A stretch of DNA of 16,744 bases from NCBI GenBank assembly GCA_937881255.1, contig CALGFH010000192.1, positions 1 to 16,744 of the forward strand, given 5' to 3'. This DNA is from an uncultured Actinomycetes bacterium. GTDB lineage: Bacteria > Actinomycetota > CALGFH01. This document shows, piece after piece, positions 1 to 7,400 of the stretch. The notes under the pieces were generated by a model. That model was not told the origin of the DNA and made no database searches. It worked only from the letters and a program-made list of their open reading frames with translations. Position 1 is the stretch's first letter. Each line of letters begins with the position of its first letter. The translations under genes and the position numbers were made by a program.

Positions 1-303
1 GTTGACGCTCGTGGTGGCTGGGCCGGGGGCCGGCCCGAGCGGCGGGATGTGGGCGCCGAAGCGGAACCGTCCCGGCGGGGGAGTCCAGGAGACGGCCAGC
101 CGGTCAGGTGGGCAGTACCGACCCGGGTCGGCGAAGTCGCCGTCGCGGAGGGGGACCGCTCGCAGCCGGACGGCAAGGTCGAGCGCGACCCGCTCCAGCT
201 GCCGCACCCGGCCGGGGGAGGAGCTGGACGGCGCCGCGGCGACCGGCCAGGCGGCCAGCACTGAGGCGATGACCAGCAGGAGAACGATGAGGCGTCGGAT
301 CAC
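1..303 (-). CDS. Secreted protein of unknown function, 3' end cut by window
   Basis: This reading frame starts at a GTG at 303 and stays open for 101 codons to the left edge, so the C-terminus is missing. The first 24 or so residues form a clear Sec signal peptide: MIRR, then a hydrophobic core (LIVLLLVIASVLAAW), then an AAA-type signal peptidase I site. A Ser/Pro linker and a segment rich in Leu, Arg and Val follow, then a proline-rich region with one Cys. The start is supported by an AAGGAGG ribosome site directly upstream (307-313) and by the signal peptide itself. I do not recognise the mature domain. The gene is divergent from the MMPL exporter and shares its upstream region. Export out of the cytoplasm is well supported; any function is unknown. 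Confidence 0.7.
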   Translation of the reverse strand, partial: MIRRLIVLLLVIASVLAAWPVAAAPSSSSPGRVRQLERVALDLAVRLRAVPLRDGDFADPGRYCPPDRLAVSWTPPPGRFRFGAHIPPLGPAPGPATTSVN

Positions 304-306
304 GGA

Positions 307-313
307 CCTCCTT
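307..313 (-). promoter_or_regulatory. Ribosome binding site of the leftmost secreted-protein gene
   Basis: On the minus strand this reads AAGGAGG and lies three bases before the GTG at 303. It is a near-perfect anti-16S match. The spacing is slightly short, but no other start codon lies in frame just upstream, so it decides the GTG start. Confidence 0.65.
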
Positions 314-449
314 GGCGACGGCACAAGCGGCCACCCTAGCGACGGCGGGTGACCACTGAGAATCACCTCATCGTCGTAATCGACCGTATTGCCTGGAACA
401 CTCAGCAGGATCGTCGCGAACGCATCAACCAGGCACATTGACGGCGATG

Positions 450-466
450 GCGAAACAGTGTTTCGC
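450..466. promoter_or_regulatory. 17-base palindrome, candidate repressor operator upstream of MMPL gene
   Basis: The sequence GCGAAACAGTGTTTCGC is a perfect 8-base inverted repeat around one central base. It sits 61 bases before the chosen MMPL start (528) and about 7 bases after a TTGACG hexamer, where a repressor would cover the -10 region. MMPL exporters of actinobacteria are often controlled by TetR-type repressors that bind such short palindromes. No TetR gene is visible here, so binding is inferred. A role as an mRNA hairpin is an alternative. Confidence 0.4.
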
Positions 467-1086
467 TTGCTCTGGTGCCCTGGACCTCGAGTGTCCTCTG
501 GTCCGGGTCGGGGGAAGGGTTGTCCGCATGGCCGGTGTCCTGTACCGGCTAGGTCGTCTATGCGCCCAGCGCCCGCTCCTGGTCGTCGCGGTCTGGCTCG
601 GCCTGGTCGTCGTCGTCCAGCTGGTGGTCGGGCGCGTCGGCGCCGAGACCAGCAACGACCTGAGCCTGCCCGGGACCGAGAGTCAGCAGGCGACCGACCT
701 GCTGGCCGATCGCTTCCCGCCGCAACAGAACGGCAGCAGCCCGGTCGTCTTCCACGTCACCAGGGCAAGATCACCGACTCGGCCAACAAGCAGGCGGTCG
801 AGTCCTCCTACAAGGCGCTGTCCAAGGCGCCACACGTCGCCTCGGCGCCGGACCCGTTCGCCAACGCCGCCTCGGGACTGGTGAGCAAGGACGCGAAGAC
901 CGCCTTCACGCCCGTCCTGCTCGACATCCCCAACGGCGACGTCACCGAGGAGCTCGCCGGCTCGATCCTCGCCACACCGCGCCCGCGAGGAAGGCGGGCG
1001 TCGAGGTCACCGTCGGCGGCAACCTGGGCGGCGTCCTGTCCAAGTCGCCGACCGAGAGCAGCGAGGTCATCGGCCTGCTCGCGGCC

Positions 1087-2757
1087 ATGCTGATCCTGGC
1101 CCTCACCTTCGGCAGCCTGGTGGCGATGGGCATGCCCATCATCACCGCGGTGCTCGGCCTGGCCACCGCGCTCGGCCTCATCGGCCTGCTCGGTCACCTC
1201 CTGGACATCCCGACGGTCGAGCCGACGCTGGCGACCATGATCGGCCTGGGCGTCGGCATCGACTACGCGCTGTTCCTGGTGACCAAGCATCGCGATCAGC
1301 TGGGCCACGGCCTCGAGCGGCACGAGTCGATCGCCCGGGCGGTGGCGACATCGGGCGGCGCCATCGTGTTCGCCGGCGGCACCGTGATCATCGCCCTGCT
1401 GTCGCTGTGGGTGGCCGGCATCCCGCTGGTGGCGTCCCTCGGCTATGCCAGCGCGGTCGCCGTGTTCACCGCCGTGCTGGCGGCCATCACGCTGCTGCCG
1501 GCGATGCTGACGCTGGCCGGCAGCCACCTGTTCGACGCCAAGCTGCCGGCCTTTCTCCGCCCCAGGGCCCGGCCCGGGGCGGCGACGCTCTGGAGCCGGT
1601 GGGCGGCCACCGTCACCGCCCACCCGCTGGTCTGCGGACTGGCCGCGCTGGTGCTCCTGGCTCCCCTGATCGTGCCCATGTTCTCGCTGCACCTGGGCCA
1701 GGAGGACATCGGCGCGACCCCCGAGGACACCACCGAGCGGCAGGCCTTCGACCTGATGGCCAGCGCGTACGGGCCCGGGTACAACGGGCCCCTGCTGACG
1801 GCGACCCAGCTGCGCCCGGCGGCCCATCCCAGCCAGGAGTACGAGGACAAGTACAACCAGGCCAAGGCGAACCAGGCCGACCTGGAACGCAAGCAGAAGC
1901 AGCTGACGGCCGAGTCGAACTCGCTGAAGTCCCAGCAGGCGTCGCTGGAGCGGCAGCAGTCACAGCTCCTGGCCGAGAAGGGCCAGCTGCAGCAGGAACA
2001 GGCGCAGCTGCTCGCCCAGCAGGCGGTCCTCCAGCGGCAGGCCGCCGAGCTCCAGGCGCAGCGGGTCGCCCTGCAGCGCCAGCTGGCACCGCTGCAGCGG
2101 CAGGTGGAGCAGCTCCAGGCCCAGAAGCGCCAGCTCATCCAGCGCCGCGAGCAGATCCGGCGGCAGGCGGTCGCCCTCCGGGCGGCGATCAGGGCCAACC
2201 TCCGGGCCCAGGCCGCGCTCACCGCCCGGGTGGGCCGGGACAGGGTCCGGATCCGGGTGCTCACCCGTTCGGTCACGCGGTTCTGTGGCGCGGACCCGCA
2301 GTCGCTGGCCTGCCAGCGGGCCAGGCGTGCCCTCGCCGCGACCCAGGCCGACCTGGCCGCCGCCCAGCAGGCCCTGGCGGCCAAGAAGGCGCAGCTGCAA
2401 CCGCTGAAGCGGCAGGTCGTCGTGCTGGCCCGGGAGGCGGCCCAGGTCCGGCGCCAGGCGGCCGCCCTCAGCCGCCAGGCAGCCCAGCTGGCCAGGCAGG
2501 CCGCCCCGCTGCTCCGGCAGGCCCGGGCGCTCGCCGCCCAGGGGGCCGCGCTGCGGCGGCAGGCCAGCGCGCTGACCGCGGAGGGCGCATCGCTCCAGCG
2601 GCAGGCCAGCGAGCTGCAGGCCCAGGCCGACGCCCTCAAGCAGCAACAGCAGCAGGCGGAGGCCGAGAAGAAGCAGACCGAGCAGATGAAGCAGGAGCTC
2701 ACCGACGAGCTGACCAAGGCCGGCGGCGACGACCGCGGGACCGACCCCGCCTGGTGA
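1087..2757 (+). CDS. Central open piece of the MMPL exporter (TM2-TM7 and coiled coil)
   Basis: This is the largest uninterrupted piece of the broken MMPL gene, 556 residues from an internal ATG within TM2 to a TGA created by the third frameshift. It contains the first relay motif GVGIDYALFLV, TM2 to TM7 and the whole coiled-coil insert, but lacks TM1 and TM8-TM12. It could not form a functional pump by itself. The ATG is probably not a native start: the reading frame extends upstream in phase through the conserved stretch ending TVGGNLGGVLSKSPTESSE. Confidence 0.6.
   Translation: MLILALTFGSLVAMGMPIITAVLGLATALGLIGLLGHLLDIPTVEPTLATMIGLGVGIDYALFLVTKHRDQLGHGLERHESIARAVATSGGAIVFAGGTVIIALLSLWVAGIPLVASLGYASAVAVFTAVLAAITLLPAMLTLAGSHLFDAKLPAFLRPRARPGAATLWSRWAATVTAHPLVCGLAALVLLAPLIVPMFSLHLGQEDIGATPEDTTERQAFDLMASAYGPGYNGPLLTATQLRPAAHPSQEYEDKYNQAKANQADLERKQKQLTAESNSLKSQQASLERQQSQLLAEKGQLQQEQAQLLAQQAVLQRQAAELQAQRVALQRQLAPLQRQVEQLQAQKRQLIQRREQIRRQAVALRAAIRANLRAQAALTARVGRDRVRIRVLTRSVTRFCGADPQSLACQRARRALAATQADLAAAQQALAAKKAQLQPLKRQVVVLAREAAQVRRQAAALSRQAAQLARQAAPLLRQARALAAQGAALRRQASALTAEGASLQRQASELQAQADALKQQQQQAEAEKKQTEQMKQELTDELTKAGGDDRGTDPAW
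1843..2718 (+). other. Coiled-coil hairpin domain with CX8C apex inside MMPL
   Basis: Between TM7 and TM8 lies an insert of about 290 residues rich in Gln, Ala, Leu, Arg and Lys with strong heptad spacing (recurring LxxQxxxL, for example QLLAQQAVLQRQAAELQAQR). The first arm (1843-2283) is 147 residues and the second (2314-2718) is 135. The only break is CGADPQSLAC at 2284-2313, which has the helix-breaking residues Gly, Asp and Pro between two cysteines. The near-equal arms suggest an antiparallel hairpin closed by a disulfide at its tip, about 20 nm long if fully helical. Mycobacterial MmpL4/MmpL5 carry a coiled coil in the same extracytoplasmic domain. The topology here is inferred from sequence pattern only. 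Confidence 0.7.
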
Positions 2758-3671
2758 AGCTCCAGGACGCCCTGGCCACGCCGACGAACGTCCAGCTGGT
2801 CTCGCCGCCGTCCATCAACAAGAGCGGGGACGCGGTGACCTTCACCGTGATCCCCAAGACCAGGCCGGCCGACCCCGAGACCGCCGACCTGGTCACCGAG
2901 ATGCGAACCTCCGTGATCCCGGGCGCCACCAGCGAAGGCGGCATCACCGCCTACGTCGGCGGGGTCACCGCCGCCAACGTCGACCTGGCCAGCAAGATCT
3001 CCTCCAAGCTGGCCGAGCTGATCCTGGTCGTGCTGGCGCTGAGCATCGTGCTGCTGCTGATCGCCTTCCGCTCGCTGCTGATCCCCGTCCAGGCCGCCGT
3101 CACCAACCTGCTGTGCGTCGGCGCCGCCTTCGGGGTCCTGGTGGCGGCCTTCCAATGGGGCTGGGGGCTGGACCTGGTCGGCCTCTCGACCCCGTACGGC
3201 ACCGTGCCGATCGCCAGCTATGTGCCGCTGATGATGTTCGCGGCACTGTTCGGGCTGTCCATGGACTACGAGGTCTTCCTGGTCAGCCAGATCGCCCAGC
3301 ATCACGCCGCCGGCGAGTCCCCACGGCAGGCCGTCCGCTCGGGCGTCGCCTCCAGCGCCAAGGTGATCGCGGCGGCGGCGATCATCATGATCTCGGTGTT
3401 CGGGAGCTTCATCCTCAACGGCGACCCGACCATCAAGCAGTTCGGCGTGGGGTTGTCGGTCGCGGTGCTGCTGGCCAGCGCCATGGTGCTGTCACTCGCG
3501 CCGGCCATGCTGACGCTGTTCGGAAGCGCGGTCTGGTGGCTCCCAGGCTGGCTGTCCAGGCTGCTCCCGCACGTCGACATCGAGGGGGAGTCGGAACCGC
3601 CAGCTCCCGAACCACCCGCCCCGAAACCGGTCGGCCGGCCCATGCCCACCACCGCCCCGCCCATGGATTGA
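2754..3671 (+). CDS. C-terminal open piece of the MMPL exporter (TM8-TM12)
   Basis: This 305-residue piece opens with a GTG that overlaps the premature TGA of the preceding piece (GTGA). It covers the end of the second extracytoplasmic domain (QLVSPPSINKSGDAVTFTV region), then five membrane segments including GLSMDYEVFLV, and ends in a Pro-rich cytoplasmic tail. The GTG is unlikely to be native, since the family continues from the coiled coil into this segment without a break. Restoring one C in the run at 2745-2748 fuses the two pieces. Confidence 0.6.
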   Translation: MKLQDALATPTNVQLVSPPSINKSGDAVTFTVIPKTRPADPETADLVTEMRTSVIPGATSEGGITAYVGGVTAANVDLASKISSKLAELILVVLALSIVLLLIAFRSLLIPVQAAVTNLLCVGAAFGVLVAAFQWGWGLDLVGLSTPYGTVPIASYVPLMMFAALFGLSMDYEVFLVSQIAQHHAAGESPRQAVRSGVASSAKVIAAAAIIMISVFGSFILNGDPTIKQFGVGLSVAVLLASAMVLSLAPAMLTLFGSAVWWLPGWLSRLLPHVDIEGESEPPAPEPPAPKPVGRPMPTTAPPMD

Positions 3672-3695
3672 CCCTCGGCGAGAGGAGGCACACCC

Positions 3696-4301
3696 ATGCC
3701 GCTGGCAAGGTACGGGGTTCTGGCCGGGCGGGTGGTCGACCGGCGGGCCGAGGGCGGAACCGACACGCCCCACTACCAGATCCAGGTCGATGGTGGCGGT
3801 GTGGACTTCCGGGTCGCGGTCAACGTCCTGTCCAAGCAGCATCCCTCGGAGCTGCTGTACCTGGCCGATGAGTCCTTCCAGCATCCCGTCGTGCAGGAGC
3901 TGGCCACCCGCCCGGACGGGTTCACCCCGCTGCCGAGCCCGCCGGGCGGGCTGGCCCTGGACTTCATCCGGGCCAACCTGTTCGACCGGACGAAGCTGCG
4001 TGCCGTCCCGGCGACGGCCCCGGGGCCCGACAACGACCTGGCCGACAAGCTCGACCACTTCGTGGCGCGGGCCGCGGCCGACCCGGCGGCAAGGGTCTAC
4101 GCCTTCGGCCAGCGGTGGGGGCCCGAACAGGGCACACGCGACAAGGTGTTCGGGTTCGCACCCGGCAACGGGATCCACGACATCCACATGAACCAGGGCA
4201 ACAGCCAGCAGTTCCGCCGTGACGACGGGGTCTGGCAGGACGGCGGCCTGATGCTCCACTACCCGGCCCAGCCAACGCCAGCTCAGGGGACATCGACCTG
4301 A
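3696..4301 (+). CDS. DUF2278 (YukJ-like) family protein, C-terminal domain lost to a frameshift
   Basis: The 201-residue product matches the DUF2278/YukJ family from memory of its conserved blocks: the opening MPLARYGVLAGRVVD, HYQIQV, LLYLADESFQHPV, LALDFIRANLFD, PGPDNDLADKLDHFV, VYAFGQRWGPE, the very characteristic GNGIHDIHMNQGN, and VWQDGGLMLHYP. The biochemical role of the family is not established. A strong GAGAGGAGG site lies eight bases before the ATG, and the MMPL stop is 24 bases upstream, so the two are probably co-transcribed. Family members often continue into a lamin-tail domain. Here the frame stops at 4299-4301 and the lamin-tail remnant continues in other frames (next entry), so this product is truncated. 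Confidence 0.8.
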   Translation: MPLARYGVLAGRVVDRRAEGGTDTPHYQIQVDGGGVDFRVAVNVLSKQHPSELLYLADESFQHPVVQELATRPDGFTPLPSPPGGLALDFIRANLFDRTKLRAVPATAPGPDNDLADKLDHFVARAAADPAARVYAFGQRWGPEQGTRDKVFGFAPGNGIHDIHMNQGNSQQFRRDDGVWQDGGLMLHYPAQPTPAQGTST

Positions 4302-4476
4302 CTGGCTGGTCGATCCTCGACCGCGAGAAGCGGCGGCTGATCCTGGATGCCGGCCGGTCGCACTCGGCAACAGCGGCGGGCTGATCACCCTCCTCAACCC
4401 GGACGGCTTGAAAGTCGACGGCGTCGCCTACACCAAGGCCCAGGCCGCCCCCGAAGGACGAAGCCTGATCTTCTAG
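4286..4476 (+). pseudogene. Remnant of a lamin-tail domain once fused to the DUF2278 protein
   Basis: Downstream of the DUF2278 stop, a second frame reads GDIDLTGWSILDREKRR and a third frame reads LGNSGGLITLLNPDG, KVDGVAYTKAQ and a final LIF before TAG at 4474-4476. These are typical lamin-tail-domain strands (DLTGW, GGxITLLNPxG, VDGVxYT). Two frame changes, at about 4275-4289 and about 4355-4370, again each equal to one missing base, separate the pieces. Parts of the domain also seem absent: little sequence lies between HYP and DLTGW, and the segment before LGNSGG is short. This points to decay and not only to sequencing error. The final TAG overlaps the stop of the convergent regulator gene in a CTAG. 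Confidence 0.65.
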
Positions 4477-7400
4477 CGCGCCTTGTGCTCCACCCCCGTC
4501 TCCCGCTCACGGTCGATCGCGGCCAGGTCAGCCTGGCAGCCGAGCTTCTCGAAGGTGGACCGGGCGCGCTCCAGGTGGCCGGCGCGGTCGAGCCCGAGCG
4601 TGGCGCGCTCCCCGACGGCGAGATGACGGCCGAGCTCGTAGTGGGCGCGCGCCAGCTCATACGGCATGGCGAGCCGCTCGGCCTCCCTGATGGCCCGTGC
4701 CCAGGCCCGACGGGCGGCGCCGTGCCGGCCGTCGAGCCACCGCGACCAGCCGAGGCAGGTGAGCGCCCTGGGGGGGGCCACCGGCACGGTCCGGGCGTAG
4801 CGGCGCAGCCGGCGCAGGCCCGTTGCCATGGTCGCGCGCAGCTCGGCCATGGCGAGGCCGGGGACGCCCTGCTCGGCCAGGGCGAGGCAGACCTCGGGGA
4901 TGCCGGCGTGGGCCTCCAGGGTGTACACGGCGAACGAGGACTGCCTGCCGGCAAGGTCGGCGGCGGCGCGGGTCGCCCGCCAGGCGTCGGCCGGCCGGCC
5001 GGCCGCGAGGTGGAAGCGGGCCTCGAGGATGCGGGTGCGGACCACGTCGATCCTGGACACGCCCGCCGCCTGGAGCGGCCTGGCCTCCTCGAGCCAGCCG
5101 GCGATCGCCGGGTCGGCCGGGTCGGTGCGGAGCCGCGACTCGGTCAGCACGAGCAGCCCCCAGAGGTGCACCATCGGGTCGCGGCGCTCGCGGCCCGCCG
5201 CCCTGGCGTCGGCGCCCATTGCCGCCGCCTCGTCGAACCGGCCGGTCAGGTAGCGCGCGATCCCACCGAGCAGCACCGCCTGGTCCGCCAGGCGCTGCAG
5301 CCCGGCGTCGGCGCCGGCCGCCAAGGCCCTGCCCAGCCCCGCATCGAGTGGCGCCCAGTGGCCGACCGCGAGCCAGACCAGCGAGCCGACGACCTGGGTC
5401 CAGAGGACCGTGACCGGGTCGCCGGTCCGCTCCGCGGCGATGCCCGCGGCCCGGACGTGACGGTCGGCGAGCCGGTGCAACCCGGCGGTGCCGACCGTCA
5501 TCCCGAGGCCCGCCTGGCTTCTCGCCACGAGGTCGAGCCGTCCGGAGCGCTCGGCCTGGTTGAGCCCCCAGAGGGCGATCGGGACCATCGGCAGCGGCTC
5601 CTCGAGCATGTAGTACGTCTCGTCGAGCTGCCAGCAGACGGCGGCCCGCTCCTGCGCCCGGGCGCGCCGGTCCTCCTGTCGCTCGACGGGTGCGCCCGGT
5701 CCCAGGCGCCGGAGCCGTCGCTGCAGCCACTGGCTCGCCAGCACCTCCAGCCAGCCGGGCGTTGAGGCCGGCACCGGGCTGTCGAGCAGCGACAGCGTGC
5801 GCTCGAGGTGCTCGCGGGCGGGGCCCATCTCGCCGAGCTGGATGCAGGCCTCACCGAGCAGGCGGTGCCAGCGGGCCCGCTCCAGTGCCGGGAGCGGCTC
5901 GCGGGCGAGCGCGGCGGTCAGGACCGCCCGGGCCTCGCGGAACCAGCCCTTGCGGCGGTACAGCGGGCACAGCCGGCCGAGGTGGGCGTCGAGCCGGGCC
6001 GGGTCGGCGTGCGCCACCAGCCAGTCGGTGGCCGCGCGGAGGTTCTCGACCTCGGTGTCGAGGTCGAGCCCGCCATCGGCCGGCCCCTCGGTGGGGCCGG
6101 GCAGGAGCGCGGCGTAGTGCGCGGCGTGGCGCGCACGCGTGGCCCGCTCGTCGGCGGGGTCGTCGGCCAGGCGCTCGGCGGCGTACTGGCGCAGCAGCTC
6201 GTGCATGCCGTAGCGGCCGGCCTCACCGACCTCGACCAGCGAGTGGTCGACCAGCGCGGCCAGCAGGGGCAGGCTCGCGCCGGCCACGGCGGCGGCCGCC
6301 TCCAGGTCGAAGCCGCCCCGCAGCACCGAGAGGCGGCGCAGGGCGTGGCGCTCGCCGTCGCCGAGCAGCTCCCAGGACCAGTCGATCACCGAGGCCATGC
6401 TGCGGTGGCGGGGCTCCACGTCGGGCGCGGTCGTGCTCAACAGATCCAGGCCGCCGGCGAGCCGGTCGGCGATGGCCGCGGGCGTCGCCGAGCGCACCCA
6501 GCGCGCGGCCAGCTCGACGGCGAGCGGCACGCCGGCCAGCAGGCGGCAGACGCGCGCCACCTCCTGGCGGTCCGCGCCCTCCCGGAAGCCGGGCCGGACC
6601 AGCCGGGCGCGCTCCTGGAAGAGCTGGACCGCCTCGTAGCGGTCCGGGTCGGGGTCGCCCTCCGGCGGGTAGGGCAGCCCGGGCACCTCGACCAGCCACT
6701 CCGCTCCGAGGCCGAGGCGCCGCCTGGAGGTGGCCAGCACCTGCACGCCCGGCCCCCGTCGCAGCACCTCGGCGAGCACCTCCGCCGCGTCCCTGAGCTG
6801 CTCCAGGTTGTCGAGCACGAGCAGCAGCTGGCTGCCGGCGAGGTGGTCGGCGAGCAGCTCGAGTGGGTCGCGGGGGACCGCCAGCGACACCCCGAGCGCG
6901 CCGGCCAGCTTGGCGATCATCAGGTCGGCGGCCTCCTCCGGCCTGGCCGGGACGGTACCGACGAACGACACGAACACGCCGCCGTCGTGGTGGCGGCCTC
7001 GCCGCGTCGCCGCGATCTCCACCGCCAGGCGGGTCTTGCCGATGCCGCCCGGGCCGACCAGGGTCACCAGGCGGCAGGCGGGGTCGTCGAGCAGCTCGTG
7101 CAGCCGGGCCAGCTCCTGCCCGCGGCCGAGGAGCGCGCCGAGCGGCCGCGGCATCCCCCCATCCGGCTCGGCCGCCGGGCGCCCCCCGCCGGCTCGCGGC
7201 TGGTCGAGCCCGGCGAACTCGCCCACCAGGGCGACCTCGTCGCGCAGGGCGAGGGTGGCCGGTGACGGCTCGACCCCGACCTCCTCGCGCAGCACGTAGC
7301 GGCAGGTCTCGAACTGGGCGAGCGCCGCCCCGCGCTGGCCGCCCGTTGCCAGGAACCACATGAGCGCCCGGTGGGCCTCCTCGTGCAGCGGCTCGAGCTC

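Larger units (their letters stand above)
304..527. promoter_or_regulatory. Divergent intergenic region of secreted-protein gene and MMPL exporter
   Basis: These 224 bases separate two divergent genes and are visibly less GC-rich around 355-440 than the flanking coding DNA, as expected for promoters. A TTGACG hexamer at 438-443 could be a -35 element for the rightward gene. The best -10 candidate at the right distance (about 462-467) is a poor match. An odd palindrome at 450-466 lies just downstream (separate entry). I cannot assign a convincing promoter to the leftward gene. Confidence 0.4.
528..3671 (+). pseudogene. MMPL/RND-family membrane exporter with coiled-coil domain, interrupted by three frameshifts
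   Basis: Joined across three frame changes, this encodes about 1048 residues of an MMPL (RND superfamily) exporter, a proton-driven inner-membrane pump usually for lipids or hydrophobic compounds. TM1 (LLVVAVWLGLVVVV) follows the ATG at 528. TM2-TM6 lie around 1066-1530 and include the proton-relay motif GVGIDYALFLV; TM7 is at about 1608-1690; TM8-TM12 are at 3010-3520 and include the second relay motif GLSMDYEVFLV. The frame changes fall near 761-766, near 970-990 and at 2745-2748, each equivalent to one lost base. The third restores the expected DPRLVKL-like sequence if the C4 run is read as C5. The C-terminus is a Pro-rich tail. ATG 528 is preferred over an upstream TTG because TM1 should be close to the N-terminus and GGGAAGGG lies upstream. 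It is either a decayed gene or a sequencing artefact; family assignment is secure. Confidence 0.85.

Noticed and set aside
438..527. TTG at 438 as the start of the MMPL protein
   Set aside because: It would add 30 hydrophilic, Cys-containing residues before TM1, place a perfect palindrome in the coding region and coincide with a likely -35 hexamer; ATG 528 with GGGAAGGG upstream fits better.
1843..2718. Tandem DNA repeat or CRISPR-like array in the Gln-rich segment
   Set aside because: The periodicity is at the protein heptad level; at the DNA level codons vary and no unit recurs exactly with regular spacing.
2740..2760. Programmed -1 ribosomal frameshift in the MMPL gene at the C run
   Set aside because: No canonical slippery heptamer is present, and two other shifts of the same sense occur in the same gene without slippery sites, so loss of single bases is simpler.
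1443..3305. A 620-codon minus-strand open frame opposite the MMPL coiled coil
   Set aside because: Its Ser/Cys/Trp/Arg-rich repeats are the mirror of the Gln/Ala codon bias of the coiled-coil segment; no motif, ribosome site or signal peptide supports it.
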